In this document: piece by piece, positions 44,038 to 52,754 of the stretch
Numbering within the stretch: the first letter of the stretch is position 1
Layout: every line of letters starts with the position of its first letter
From: Bdellovibrionales bacterium
Lineage (GTDB): Bacteria; Bdellovibrionota; Bdellovibrionia; Bdellovibrionales; JAMPXM01
Length of the DNA: 64,000 nucleotides
Assembly: GCA_016713885.1 (NCBI GenBank)
Contig: JADJOF010000006.1
Span: forward strand, 186,001-250,000
Reading direction: 5' to 3'
Program-made: the position numbers and the translations under genes
Notes under the pieces: model-generated
What the model was told of the DNA's origin: nothing
The model's database searches: none
The model's input: only the letters and a program-made list of their open reading frames with translations

Positions 44038-44144
44038 CAAAGTTGCATCTGGGAGAGACCCTTTTGTCAAATTCTCCTGTTGCAAGAAGACTTTGAAAGA
44101 GCGGCGGCCTCTGGCTTCAGGTGTTTGTGCTCGACGGCGTTCGT

Positions 44145-45011
44145 TCAAAAGAAAAATCTTTTATATAACCAGTCTTGAATTCTAATTCGCCATTGATCTG
44201 GGGTTATCTTTTTTAAAATCCAGTTTAGATGAGCTTCAGCGCCAACTCTCACTCGGACAGGAATTTTGGGGGCTTCGCAAAGTTCAACGATTTTGCCGGC
44301 GACGATGAGCGGATCCTTTTCGATCTTCTTCTGAACATAGTCTAAGAACGTGTTAAAGTTTTTAATTCGTTTTGCGTATATCTTTTCTTCTGGATGCTCC
44401 AACGAGCCGATTTTTGAATTGGGTGAAAACTTGGTTTTAAAGCCACCAGGCTCAATTGCGCAGACCTGCACATTGAATTCAGAAAGTTCGTAGTGAAGGG
44501 CTTCCGTGATGCTATCAAGAGCATGCTTAGAAGCACTGTAGGTTCCATAAAACGGGAACACGTTAAAACCCACCAGGCTACTCAAATTCAAGATTCGGCC
44601 TTGTTTTTTTCTTATTAGCGGCAGCAGCTTTTGAATGATCAGTAGGGGCGCAAAAAAGTTGGTTTCAAATTGCAATCGAATCTGTTTTTCATCTTGAATC
44701 TCAATCGGCCCCAGTAGGCCATAGCCGGCATTATTGATGAGTACATCGAGGCCCTGAGGAAATAGCTGAATCGAGAGCTCGATGCAGTGGAGTAAACTCG
44801 CGGGTTGATCAAGGTGAGCATCAATAAGGACTAAACTCTTGTCGTTAATTTTGTCGACCTGATCAGCAAAGACTTCGCGCCCTCTTGCTTCGCCTCCGCG
44901 AATTGTCCCCACGACAAAATAGTTTTTCTCTAAGAGCATTTTTGTAACGAGATAGCCAAAGCCGCTTGAAACGCCAGTGATAAATGCGGTCTTCTTTGCT
45001 GTTGGTTTCAC
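44145..45011 (-). CDS. Short-chain dehydrogenase/reductase
   Basis: 288 residues, classical SDR. Rossmann nucleotide motif TGVSSGFGYLV (TGxxxGxG), NNAGYG, catalytic Ser in LNLSSLVGF and YSASKHA (Tyr, Lys), and IEPGGFKTKF after the active site. Oxidoreductase of unknown substrate; this retinol-dehydrogenase-like subgroup usually uses NADP(H). Noticeably richer in A+T and Lys/Ile than its neighbours and next to an IS element, so it may have been acquired. Confidence 0.88.
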   Translation of the reverse strand: MKPTAKKTAFITGVSSGFGYLVTKMLLEKNYFVVGTIRGGEARGREVFADQVDKINDKSLVLIDAHLDQPASLLHCIELSIQLFPQGLDVLINNAGYGLLGPIEIQDEKQIRLQFETNFFAPLLIIQKLLPLIRKKQGRILNLSSLVGFNVFPFYGTYSASKHALDSITEALHYELSEFNVQVCAIEPGGFKTKFSPNSKIGSLEHPEEKIYAKRIKNFNTFLDYVQKKIEKDPLIVAGKIVELCEAPKIPVRVRVGAEAHLNWILKKITPDQWRIRIQDWLYKRFFF

Positions 45012-45271
45012 TTTGTCCCTAGTCGTTTTATTGTTGTGTGAACTTATCGGCTTTTTCCAGGCTTCGTCGATGGTGCCGAGAACACGCGTTATCCGATCCT
45101 ATTGGAACTTTGCCTAAGCCTTAAAGTAAAGGGGCCTTCGGCCCTAAATTGTCACTTTTTAGCCGCGAGCGGCCTATGCAAAAGCCTTAAAACGGCGAAA
45201 AGTCGACAGGATGCCACCTATTGCGTTTTGGGGGGCTGCTCGGGTAGGGTTGGAGATTGCTAATAAGTTCT

Positions 45272-46822
45272 ATGGTGGAGGCCTCTTTGCTGGATCAATC
45301 CTCTTTGCGTCGATGCGAAAAACCTGTGCTTTTACTTGGTCTCGTCCTGACGATGGTGACCGGTATGCAGGCCTATGGTGCCTCTGTTTCGAAGGCCGTC
45401 GCACCGGCTCTGGCGCCAGCAGCTCCGCAAGCGACGGAAAAGGCCAAGGCCTCGTCGCTATCGAGTTCCAAGAAGGCCATAGATGAACTCGCATTTGAGG
45501 TCCGCCAGGAGAGCTTTCTCAATCGTGAAAAGCCGCCGGCTGGAGTGCCTGACTATACGCAAATTGGTGCCCACTTTCGCACCGAAACAGAGGGGCGAAC
45601 TTTCCGCGGTACACTTGAGCTTGGCGGGAGTTTTTCGACCTCAGTTGAAAACTACACAAATATCTATGTGCCCGAGGCCTTTCTTGATTGGCGCACGGGC
45701 TCTTGGGAGGAAGGCGAAATCACGGGTGACTTGCGCGCGCGTGTTTCTGTCGGGCGTCGGCTTGAGGCCTGGAGTCTTCTTGATCGCTCGTGGGATCTTG
45801 GACTTTGGGAGCCGCTGAATCGCTTTGATGCCCTTCGTCCGATCGATCAGGGACTAACGGGTTTCTTTGTTGATGCTGGTTCTGGAAATACCAAAATCAC
45901 ATTGTTTTTGTCTTCGCTCTATATTCCAGAACAGGGTGCAAGCTTCACTCTGCAGAATGGTCGCATCCAAAGTTCGAATCCGTGGTTTGTCGAGCCCAGC
46001 GATCGTTTGATTTTATTCCAAGAGTCGACGTCGATTCAGTATGACATTCAAACGCCATCTGTGGGTTCGGTCATCAACCAAGCCTCTGGTGGACTACTTG
46101 TACGTTATGGCGAGCTTGAGAAGGGCGCCTATGCACAAGCGAGCTATATCTTTAAGCCGCGAAACCAACTGGCAATTCCTTTTGAGGCGGCACTCGATTT
46201 GACCGACACGGCGTCGTTTGCCTCCGTATCGGTTCATCCCGAGGTTGTGTATCACCAGTTGATTGGTTTTGAATCGGGATACTCGGGTGAGACATTTACC
46301 GCTGGTCTTTCTGGCCTCGGAGATTTTCCAATCAATCGCGAATCGGGACCGACCTTTACTTACCAAGAGCTTGATCCATTGATGCTTTTAAGTCCGCACT
46401 TGGACGGGCACTTTGATCTCGGTGCGGCGTCGGATCTTTCGCTTGGCGTAAGCTATCTGGCATCGACGGGCGGAGGCGCGACAACGCGTGGTCGGTTTGC
46501 GAGCGAAAAGGGAGTCTTTGGTCCACGGACTCCTTGGGCCCAGGCGGTTGCTGTTGATGGCCGAGTGGTGATTGGCCGCGGTCGTCGTGCGACGTGGTCG
46601 TTTGGTGGCCGATGGCTTGAGGAGCTTTCAGAGCAAGGGTCTCTTCTTATGGCTGATGCCGGCTGTGATTTTGCGCTCAAGGGTGCGATGACACAGGATT
46701 GGCGCGTGAGTTTGGCGGCCGATGTTCTGGGCAGCCGAAAAGCGTCGAATGAAAATCAGGGTTATCTTTCGCAGTACCGCGGCAATGACCGCATCATGTC
46801 GCAACTGCGGTTTATTTTTTAG
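45272..46822 (+). CDS. Outer-membrane beta-barrel protein of unknown function
   Basis: About 516 residues from the ATG of MVEASLLDQ (an upstream TTG adds five). Signal peptide LLLGLVLTMVTGMQAYGA, Ala/Pro-rich linker, then long alternating beta strands (FRGTLELGGSFSTSVENYTNIYVPEAFLDWRTG, RVSVGRRLEAWSLLDRSWDLG) and a C-terminal SQLRFIF ending in Phe, the outer-membrane insertion signal. No family recognised; possibly a porin-like or adhesin barrel. Convergent with the next gene, overlapping by 11 bases. Confidence 0.75.
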   Translation: MVEASLLDQSSLRRCEKPVLLLGLVLTMVTGMQAYGASVSKAVAPALAPAAPQATEKAKASSLSSSKKAIDELAFEVRQESFLNREKPPAGVPDYTQIGAHFRTETEGRTFRGTLELGGSFSTSVENYTNIYVPEAFLDWRTGSWEEGEITGDLRARVSVGRRLEAWSLLDRSWDLGLWEPLNRFDALRPIDQGLTGFFVDAGSGNTKITLFLSSLYIPEQGASFTLQNGRIQSSNPWFVEPSDRLILFQESTSIQYDIQTPSVGSVINQASGGLLVRYGELEKGAYAQASYIFKPRNQLAIPFEAALDLTDTASFASVSVHPEVVYHQLIGFESGYSGETFTAGLSGLGDFPINRESGPTFTYQELDPLMLLSPHLDGHFDLGAASDLSLGVSYLASTGGGATTRGRFASEKGVFGPRTPWAQAVAVDGRVVIGRGRRATWSFGGRWLEELSEQGSLLMADAGCDFALKGAMTQDWRVSLAADVLGSRKASNENQGYLSQYRGNDRIMSQLRFIF

Positions 46823-47129
46823 TCATTCTTTTCGCAACACACTGTTTGTTTATGCAGGCGGCCTCGGTCTTCCCGCCGTCGGCCTCGCTCCATGTGGCAC
46901 AGCTGAGTGCAGCGCCCGCGCGGATGTTGCACTTGGCGGCCTCAAGCTTAAATTTCTGATGGGCGGCCTCGAGTGGATAGCCGCATGGGTTCGGGATGAC
47001 GACACAGTCGGTGTCTTGGGAGCAGGTGTACCACGTTGGGTTCTGCATGCGACAGCGGGTAAAGATCTCGTCGGCAGTGGTCACGGACGAAAAGCCAACG
47101 GCGAGAAAAAAAGCGGCGGTCATTTTCAT
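46812..47129 (-). CDS. Small Cys-rich secreted protein
   Basis: About 105 residues from MKMTAAFFLAVGF; signal peptide cleaved near VTTA. The mature part has seven Cys (RCRMQNPTWYTCSQDTDCVVIPNPCGYPLE, KCNIR, LSCATW, AACINKQCVA), implying a disulphide-stabilised domain. The phrase CSQDTDCV...NPCG recurs in small secreted proteins of unknown role. No classical ribosome-binding site is seen before the ATG. Confidence 0.65.
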   Translation of the reverse strand: MKMTAAFFLAVGFSSVTTADEIFTRCRMQNPTWYTCSQDTDCVVIPNPCGYPLEAAHQKFKLEAAKCNIRAGAALSCATWSEADGGKTEAACINKQCVAKRMTKK

Positions 47130-47172
47130 AGCGGTAAGGCTGTCATGACTTTTTCGACAGTGCAATGGGCAC

Positions 47173-47736
47173 TCAGTCCTGTACTTTTGCACCTAGCGCT
47201 GTGATGAGTGACAGCACCTCGGGATACGAGAACTTAGCGCCTTTGATTCTCGCGGTTCGCAGGTCAAAAAGATAATCACGGCTTTGGCTAAAATCGGCGC
47301 CGCTCAGGTTGGATCGCTCAAAGCTTGCGCCGGTAAAAGTCGAATTTGCAAAGTCGGCCATACTCAGGTCGGCGCCGGAAAAGTCCACGTCCAAAGCGAG
47401 ACAACTCGCCATCTTCAGGTGCTTGAGCTTAAGACCTTGGAAGGATGAGAAACTGAGCTTCGAGCCATTGAAGGTCACGGTTTCGAGTCGTTTGACGTTG
47501 CACCAATTGATGCCCACAAGGTTGCACGTCTCAAAAACCACATCTTTGAATGAACAGTTGAGAAGAGGTTGATTCGCAAAACTGCAGTTCGTGAATCGAC
47601 ATTCTAAAAATGAAGTGCTGCGCGGGCTTCGTAAAGAAAAGTCGATGCCATTGAACTCCGCGTACTCGAACTCTCGGTCGGTGAGCGATTGCAGATCGGC
47701 GTCATCGAGATCGGTGTAGAGCCTGAGATTGTCCAT
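47173..47736 (-). CDS. Pentapeptide-repeat protein (Qnr/McbG-like)
   Basis: 187 residues starting MDNLRLYTDLDDADLQ. Successive A(D/N)LxX-type pentapeptides (YAEFNGIDFS, ECRFTNCSFANQ, NCSFKDVVFETCNLVG, DVDFSGADLSMADFANSTF, SNLSGADFSQS) should form a right-handed quadrilateral beta-helix. The tail ARIKGAKFSYPEVLSLITALG resembles Qnr/McbG-type proteins, some of which protect gyrase from quinolones or toxins. That activity is not shown here. Cytoplasmic; directly follows yjbQ. Confidence 0.85.
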   Translation of the reverse strand: MDNLRLYTDLDDADLQSLTDREFEYAEFNGIDFSLRSPRSTSFLECRFTNCSFANQPLLNCSFKDVVFETCNLVGINWCNVKRLETVTFNGSKLSFSSFQGLKLKHLKMASCLALDVDFSGADLSMADFANSTFTGASFERSNLSGADFSQSRDYLFDLRTARIKGAKFSYPEVLSLITALGAKVQD

Positions 47737-47740
47737 GATT

Positions 47741-48160
47741 CTACAAAACAGTGCATACCACGTGGCGCTGATGGCGTCCGTGGCGATGTTCGGCGATATA
47801 GACTCCTTGCCAACGGCCGAGCAGAAGCAGGCCATTGGCAAACGGAATGGTCAGCGAGGTCGGAAGAAGTGCGGCCTTAAAGTGTGAAGTCGTATCGTCA
47901 GAACCTTCAGCAAGGTGAGTGTGCCAGGCTTGATCATCAGGAGCCAGACGCAAGAGGAAGTTCTCAAGATCAGCTTTCGCGGTTGGGTCGTCATTTTCTT
48001 GAATCAGCAGCGAAGCCGAAGTGTGCTTGATAAAAAGGTGGAGCACACCCTCGGGTGTTGGAGAGGATGCAAAGAGTTCGCGGCAGGCGCCCTTGATTTC
48101 GTGATCAATGCGGTGGAGACCGCGACTTTCGGTCGCGATCGTCAGGGTCTTTTGTTTCAT
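47741..48160 (-). CDS. yjbQ: YjbQ/UPF0047 family protein
   Basis: About 139 residues from MKQKTLTIATESRG. Conserved core: HLFIKHTSASLLIQENDDP, HLAEGSDDTTSHFKAALLPTSLTIPFANGLLLLGRWQGVYIAEHRHGRHQR, including the metal-type His residues of the family. The E. coli homolog has secondary thiamin-phosphate synthase activity in vivo; the physiological role is open. Starts inside the subtilase stop (ATGA overlap). Confidence 0.92.
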   Translation of the reverse strand: MKQKTLTIATESRGLHRIDHEIKGACRELFASSPTPEGVLHLFIKHTSASLLIQENDDPTAKADLENFLLRLAPDDQAWHTHLAEGSDDTTSHFKAALLPTSLTIPFANGLLLLGRWQGVYIAEHRHGRHQRHVVCTVL

Positions 48161-49689
48161 AGGGGGCAAATCACCGCATCGAAAGGTCTCAGTACAAACT
48201 CAATGGCATCGCGAGGAGAGGCGGAGCTTCCGTACTCAAAGAGTCCGGTGACATCACCCATTAAGCGTCCACCTTGACCTCGGCCACGCCAAGGCGCGAC
48301 CGAAAGTCCAAGGCGCGTGGCCCGTGTGAATGGATCTTCATCCATAAACATCTTTTGTCCGTCCGTCGTTTGAACAATGACGCCGCCTTCAAGCACCATC
48401 TGCTGCAAGTGGCTGGCTGCGGATCGCAGAACATCGAGCTGATAGCAGCCGGGGCCGGTTGGACCGAAGTGAGTTTGCGTTGCCGATGATGAGATGTTCT
48501 TCAGCTTTCCGATGAGCTGCTCTCGAGTAAGGCTCTTATCGAGTGCGCGCTCCAGTGTCGCCCGTGCAGCGACGGCGGCGGCGGCATTGGATGAGCCTTT
48601 GTACTGAAGGCCGTCGTCGGTTTTGATGAGCGACGGTGCGAGGATATCTGGCTTTTTGAGGAGGCGGCTCGATGAGCTGAGCTCGGAATCGACCGCCCCG
48701 ACAGTGATCACACGCGAATTATCGGCCGGAGCCAGAAGCGTTTCGCCACTCGATTTTGTTTCAAGGGCAACGAAATCTCCTGAAACCGTGAGGCGAAGTT
48801 CGTCGCGGCCGGCACTAAAGTTGTTTGAGCGAACTTTAACGCGGGCAAAGTAGGTGCCGGGCTTAAGCTCGGCTTCGAGGATCTCGCGAGGGTAAAGCGA
48901 AGCGCCGCTATCAGTTGGAGCGATTGTGACTTTTTGCTGAAGGCCAGCGGTTTGAACAATGCGAAGAGTGTCGTCTGTTAAAACCAGATCGAGATCTTTA
49001 TCGGTTCCCACATTTACGTCGTCGGAAAATGAATTCCATGAGAGCACCAAACGGGCGCGGCAGCTGCTTCCGCTCTGAGGTTGACAGCGGATGACGGCAG
49101 AGTCGTTTACACCCGGGAGTTTGGCCCAGTCATCGGTTCCCTTGGTGACAGCCGCGCGAAGCGTTCCTGCACCAAAGTTTCCGGCAGCATTGATCCACAA
49201 AACGCCCTGATTGAGCGCGCGATTGACGACAGTGTTGATGAATCCCTTGCCGTTACCATTTCCGCCGTACTCCCAAACCTGTGAGTACAAAACGACATCA
49301 AACTTCTCCTGAACGACCGCGTTCACTGCGGCCTCGAAGTTTGAGTAGCCGAAAGCCGAGTAAAGGTGAACGTCGGCTGTGACTCCGGCGCGCTTCAAAA
49401 GCCCTTGAACGATTTCGGCCATTTTCGTGCCGTGCTCTTCTTCGAGGTTTGCGGCAACCGCAACGGGACCAGCGTGAAGTGTGCCGAGGTTGGCTGTCGC
49501 GCCCTTAAAACCGTTATCGAGAATTGCTATTTTAACAGGGGAGAAAGCGCGACCTGCCGTCGCACGCATGCCGATCTCTCGAGCCAAGCGATCGAGGCTT
49601 GAGGCTTCAATTTGAGCGGCAGACGCCTGTTGTGGCATTGAGCCGACAGTGACGAGGGTGAGAAGCGAGAAAATGATGAGGTTCTTCAT
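48157..49689 (-). CDS. Secreted subtilisin-like serine protease (S8)
   Basis: 510 residues, signal peptide (FSLLTLVTVGSMPQQASA). S8 triad: Asp in KIAILDNGFKG, His in EEEHGTKMAEIV, Ser in QYKGSSNAAAAVAARAT, with the oxyanion Asn in WINAAGNFGAG. The Ser motif has Ala where most have Pro (GTSxAxP), a small deviation. An insert with a jelly-roll-like pattern (SRARLVLSWNSFSDDVNVG, LKPGTYFARVKVRSNNFSAG) resembles pre-peptidase/P domains. First gene of a run with yjbQ and the pentapeptide protein. Confidence 0.87.
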   Translation of the reverse strand: MKNLIIFSLLTLVTVGSMPQQASAAQIEASSLDRLAREIGMRATAGRAFSPVKIAILDNGFKGATANLGTLHAGPVAVAANLEEEHGTKMAEIVQGLLKRAGVTADVHLYSAFGYSNFEAAVNAVVQEKFDVVLYSQVWEYGGNGNGKGFINTVVNRALNQGVLWINAAGNFGAGTLRAAVTKGTDDWAKLPGVNDSAVIRCQPQSGSSCRARLVLSWNSFSDDVNVGTDKDLDLVLTDDTLRIVQTAGLQQKVTIAPTDSGASLYPREILEAELKPGTYFARVKVRSNNFSAGRDELRLTVSGDFVALETKSSGETLLAPADNSRVITVGAVDSELSSSSRLLKKPDILAPSLIKTDDGLQYKGSSNAAAAVAARATLERALDKSLTREQLIGKLKNISSSATQTHFGPTGPGCYQLDVLRSAASHLQQMVLEGGVIVQTTDGQKMFMDEDPFTRATRLGLSVAPWRGRGQGGRLMGDVTGLFEYGSSASPRDAIEFVLRPFDAVICPL

Positions 49690-49741
49690 GGCCCGGAAGA
49701 TTAGCGATGGCGATGGCCAATGTCGTAAGAAAAGCGGGCTT

Positions 49742-49784
49742 GTAAAAAAAAACCAGGATTCCTGAAAAGGAATCCCGGTTTTTA
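49742..49784 (-). terminator. Rho-independent terminator of the Tyr-rich protein gene
   Basis: Stem 49752-49762 / 49769-49779 (ACCAGGATTCC with GGAATCCCGGT, one mismatch), with a long A run on the left and T run on the right. It lies about 40 bases past the minus-strand stop and is probably bidirectional. Confidence 0.8.
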
Positions 49785-49820
49785 TACCGAATCGTGTTCG
49801 GAATTCAGCTTACCAGCCGA

Positions 49821-50252
49821 TTACCAGCGGTAGCCGTACCAGTAGTAGTTATAACCGGCCCAGTTGCAATAGTAGTAGTTGCTGTAGGAGTAGTTATAGC
49901 CCCAGTAGTAGTACGTTGGAGCGTAGTAGTAACCGTAATTGTACCAAACATACCAGCTTGACGATGAGCTTGTGCGGTCGAGCTCACCTGTTGTCGGTGC
50001 GATCGCTTTAAACTCAGTTGCTGGAAGCAGTGCAAGAGCAGAAATGTCAGCGGCAAGCGCCTCTTTCAACTCGACAACAGCGGCAGCGCCGGTCTTTTCA
50101 TCAACGCGAACAATAACCGTTTGTGGGAGATCCCGACGGGCCTGCTCGTTGATGACCGTGGCTTCGTTATCCAGCTCTCCGCTGAATGCCGGTTGGCCAA
50201 AGCCTGAAACCGAGAAAAGAAGCGAAACTGCAAATAAAAGATTGCGATTCAT
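49821..50252 (-). CDS. Secreted Tyr/Trp-rich protein
   Basis: 143 residues. Signal peptide NLLFAVSLLFSVSGFG, then an ordinary acidic domain (TVIVRVDEKTGAAAVVELKE), a Ser run, and from about residue 98 a 45-residue tail made almost entirely of Tyr, Trp, Asn, Gly and Ser (for example YNYGYYYAPTYYYWGYNY), with a single Cys. Such tails can be adhesive, cross-linkable or prone to assembly. No family recognised. It has its own terminator and is monocistronic. Confidence 0.75.
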   Translation of the reverse strand: MNRNLLFAVSLLFSVSGFGQPAFSGELDNEATVINEQARRDLPQTVIVRVDEKTGAAAVVELKEALAADISALALLPATEFKAIAPTTGELDRTSSSSSWYVWYNYGYYYAPTYYYWGYNYSYSNYYYCNWAGYNYYWYGYRW

Positions 50253-50302
50253 GGCTTGTACCCCCTTCTTAAGTGGTTGACACCCAGATAGGCGACGGAA
50301 CG

Positions 50303-51607
50303 ATGACGAGCAATCAAAAAAATCGAAAAGCAGAAGTTATAAAGCCAGTAGGCCCTACAAACGAGTTGCCGCCGCTGCCGGCGAGACTTTCTGACGCGAC
50401 GATAGGGCGCTTTTTTCTTATTGTGAGCCCCGGTTTTGAGGCCGATGCCGAGCGCGAGCTCCGTGGCCACCTTGCGGGAACAGGGTTTGAAGAAACTGTT
50501 AAGAAAGAAAAGGGCGGCGTGAGCTTTGAGGCGGCGCTTGGAACTGTTTTACAGATTCAACCGAAGCTCAAAGTTGTGACTCGCGTGCTCCTTCGCATTG
50601 CGGTCTTTGGTGCGAAGGACTTTCCAAAATTACATAGGAAGATCCAGGGCCTACCATGGAAGACGTGGTTGAAGCCAGGAGTCACAATTCGTGCCCGGGC
50701 GGCAAGCCATCGTTCGCGGCTCAGAATCAAAAAGAGAATTGAGATCGTAGCGGCAGAGGCTGCGGCCGAAGCGCTTGGTGTTCCGTATCAGGAGGAGCCT
50801 TCGGGACCGGCGGTCCTTTGTCTCCTTCGACTGGATGATGACGTCGCAACAGTGAGCCTTGATCTATCGGGTGAGCTTCTACATAAGCGCGGAGATCGCG
50901 AGGACGTCGGCAAAGCACCACTTCGCGAGAGTTTTGCGGCTGCCGTGGTGGAACGAAGCCTTGAACATTTAAGTGCGGCTGGAAAAACCTTTGAGTGGCT
51001 TGAACCAATGGCAGGAACCGGCGTGTTCCTCCATGAGTATCTTCGTGGCCAAGGGCTTTTGGCAGAGTCGGATGCGGCCAAGCGCACATTTGCTGGAGTT
51101 GAGCTCCTCGCGGTCCAATCAAGCAGAAAGGTCGAGCCGAACGTTACTCCGCCGCAAATTGTTTCGGAGCCAAAGTTGAAACTGTTCACTCGCTATACGT
51201 TGATTGAAACACACGCGGAGCAGCGGGCGCGGGCAAGTGAGCTTGCGCCAAAGGGGCTGCCCATTCAGGTGCTCGCGAGTGCGAGTGCTTGGGCTTCGGG
51301 CGACGAACCGCGGTTTGTTGTCGTGAATCCACCATGGGGCAAGCGACTCAAAGCCGGTGCGACCGATACGACGTCAAGGCAGGAAGAGTTTCTCTTGGGC
51401 CTTGAAACACAGTTTATGCCGGCGTTTGTGGCTTGTGTTATGCCGGCATTGGGGCGAAGGCCAAGGCTTCCGAAGGGTTGGGAGCAGGCGGCGAGCGTGC
51501 GTTTTCGTGCGGGCGGCGTTTTAGTTGCGGCGAGTTTTTTCAGGGTCCGATCAAGATTGGGAGAGAACAAGGCGCTGCCGCTTCAATCCGTGGACAAAAA
51601 GGACTGA
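50303..51607 (+). CDS. THUMP-domain class I RNA methyltransferase (RlmL/Trm-like)
   Basis: About 434 residues from MTSNQKN. N-terminal THUMP-like region (FFLIVSPGFEADAERELRGHL, KLHRKIQGLPW, VTIRARAASHRSRLRIKKRIEI), then a Rossmann methyltransferase core: GDREDVGKAPLRESFAAAVV, EPMAGTGVFLHEY (SAM motif I), and catalytic VVNPPWGKRL (NPPY type, here NPPW). N2-guanine methylation of 23S rRNA or tRNA is the likely reaction. The Trp in NPPW is less common than Tyr/Phe. Confidence 0.8.
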   Translation: MTSNQKNRKAEVIKPVGPTNELPPLPARLSDATIGRFFLIVSPGFEADAERELRGHLAGTGFEETVKKEKGGVSFEAALGTVLQIQPKLKVVTRVLLRIAVFGAKDFPKLHRKIQGLPWKTWLKPGVTIRARAASHRSRLRIKKRIEIVAAEAAAEALGVPYQEEPSGPAVLCLLRLDDDVATVSLDLSGELLHKRGDREDVGKAPLRESFAAAVVERSLEHLSAAGKTFEWLEPMAGTGVFLHEYLRGQGLLAESDAAKRTFAGVELLAVQSSRKVEPNVTPPQIVSEPKLKLFTRYTLIETHAEQRARASELAPKGLPIQVLASASAWASGDEPRFVVVNPPWGKRLKAGATDTTSRQEEFLLGLETQFMPAFVACVMPALGRRPRLPKGWEQAASVRFRAGGVLVAASFFRVRSRLGENKALPLQSVDKKD

Positions 51608-51659
51608 TTCGAGGAGATTGCCCCGGAATCGCGCGATCAGCGCGCACGGGAGGTCTAAG

Positions 51660-52745
51660 ATGACTCAGAAGCTTCTGGTTTTAGTGCTGACATTGGTGGC
51701 CGTGTCTTGTTCTCCGAAAGACGAAAAGGTTTCGACGGGTGGAACTCGCGGTGGTCAGCAGCAAAACGATCAAGACCTGCCGTCGGGTTTCCCCGAGCGC
51801 AATGACCGCACTCCTGAATACACGGCTGCAATGCTCTTTGAGGTGGCCGAGGTTGCCCGCGAAATCGAAACGGTCGCGCTGGCTGTCGAAGCGTTGAATA
51901 CTCCGCCTGTGCCTGTAGCTGTAACGCCGGTAGCGCTCGTTGCACCAACATGTGTGAAAACTACGAATCTCAATGGCCCTCTCGGAACTTTGAAACTCTT
52001 GAATCGCTACGAAGATTGCAAGGAGATCGGCGCTGATTTCGAAGCAACGCTGAGAGGTTCAGAGAATATTTTTGCAGCACTGAGCGGTGCTGATGGAAAC
52101 AAGCGCGCCTCGGTTATTCGGGCTGAGACGCACGGTCTTCCCAAACAATTGGTTCCTTTGAAGAACAAAAAAGACTCACTTTCGCTAAAGCAGTTTCGTT
52201 TCCTCGACGCGGATCTTGTTTCGGAAAATGCCGGCATTCTGACTTACAAGGTGTACTATGAATCGGATTCAACCTATCAGCTTGACCTGAAGCCATACAT
52301 CGATAGCGGAAGCCTTTTCTCGAGAGTTCACGGCTTCATCGATTTTGACCTCGAAAAAAAGCGCGTCGTTCGCTTCTGGACGGATGAAACTGCGAGACAG
52401 GTTGCAATCCTAGTGAAGAGCAATCGAACCCCACGCGGTGGCCGCAATACACTTCGTCAGGAGTTTTATGTGAGTGCACAACCAGCGGAGCTGGCACTTG
52501 ATCTTTCAAGCTGCGTGGCGCCGACCGGTGACTTTACAGCGCGGTTTGCGATCAAGTCTTTTGGCCGCGATGTGCAGGCAGTGACCCAGGGCGGAAAGGT
52601 GAATTTCTTTGATAAAAAATCAGAAATGAAGACCGCGGCCAATGGCATTGGGATTCTGAGCGGCAATTCCCCGGTGAAGGTATCGGTCTGTGCTAAAGAC
52701 GGATCGTTCCCAATTTCAGAGGGTCTTGCGGGGCTCTTGTACTAA
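51660..52745 (+). CDS. Hypothetical lipoprotein
   Basis: 361 residues. The ATG at 51660 follows CGGGAGGTCTAAG; signal peptide and lipobox VAVSC-SP (Cys near residue 18). A Gly/Gln-rich linker is followed by a soluble domain with Cys in APTCVKTTNL, RYEDCKEIG, LSSCVAPTG and VSVCAKDG. No family recognised. The gene starts about 50 bases after the methyltransferase and probably belongs to the same transcript; a membrane-facing partner of unknown role. Confidence 0.65.
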   Translation: MTQKLLVLVLTLVAVSCSPKDEKVSTGGTRGGQQQNDQDLPSGFPERNDRTPEYTAAMLFEVAEVAREIETVALAVEALNTPPVPVAVTPVALVAPTCVKTTNLNGPLGTLKLLNRYEDCKEIGADFEATLRGSENIFAALSGADGNKRASVIRAETHGLPKQLVPLKNKKDSLSLKQFRFLDADLVSENAGILTYKVYYESDSTYQLDLKPYIDSGSLFSRVHGFIDFDLEKKRVVRFWTDETARQVAILVKSNRTPRGGRNTLRQEFYVSAQPAELALDLSSCVAPTGDFTARFAIKSFGRDVQAVTQGGKVNFFDKKSEMKTAANGIGILSGNSPVKVSVCAKDGSFPISEGLAGLLY

Positions 52746-52754
52746 AGAGTGTAT

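Noticed and set aside
44005..44040. Target-site duplication of the IS30-family element
   Set aside because: No matching 2-3 bp direct repeat flanks the inferred ends; the ends may be off by a few bases.
45130..45160. GGGCC-TTC-GGCCC hairpin before the barrel protein as a terminator
   Set aside because: Short stem and no directly adjacent T tract; the T run is 11 bases away.
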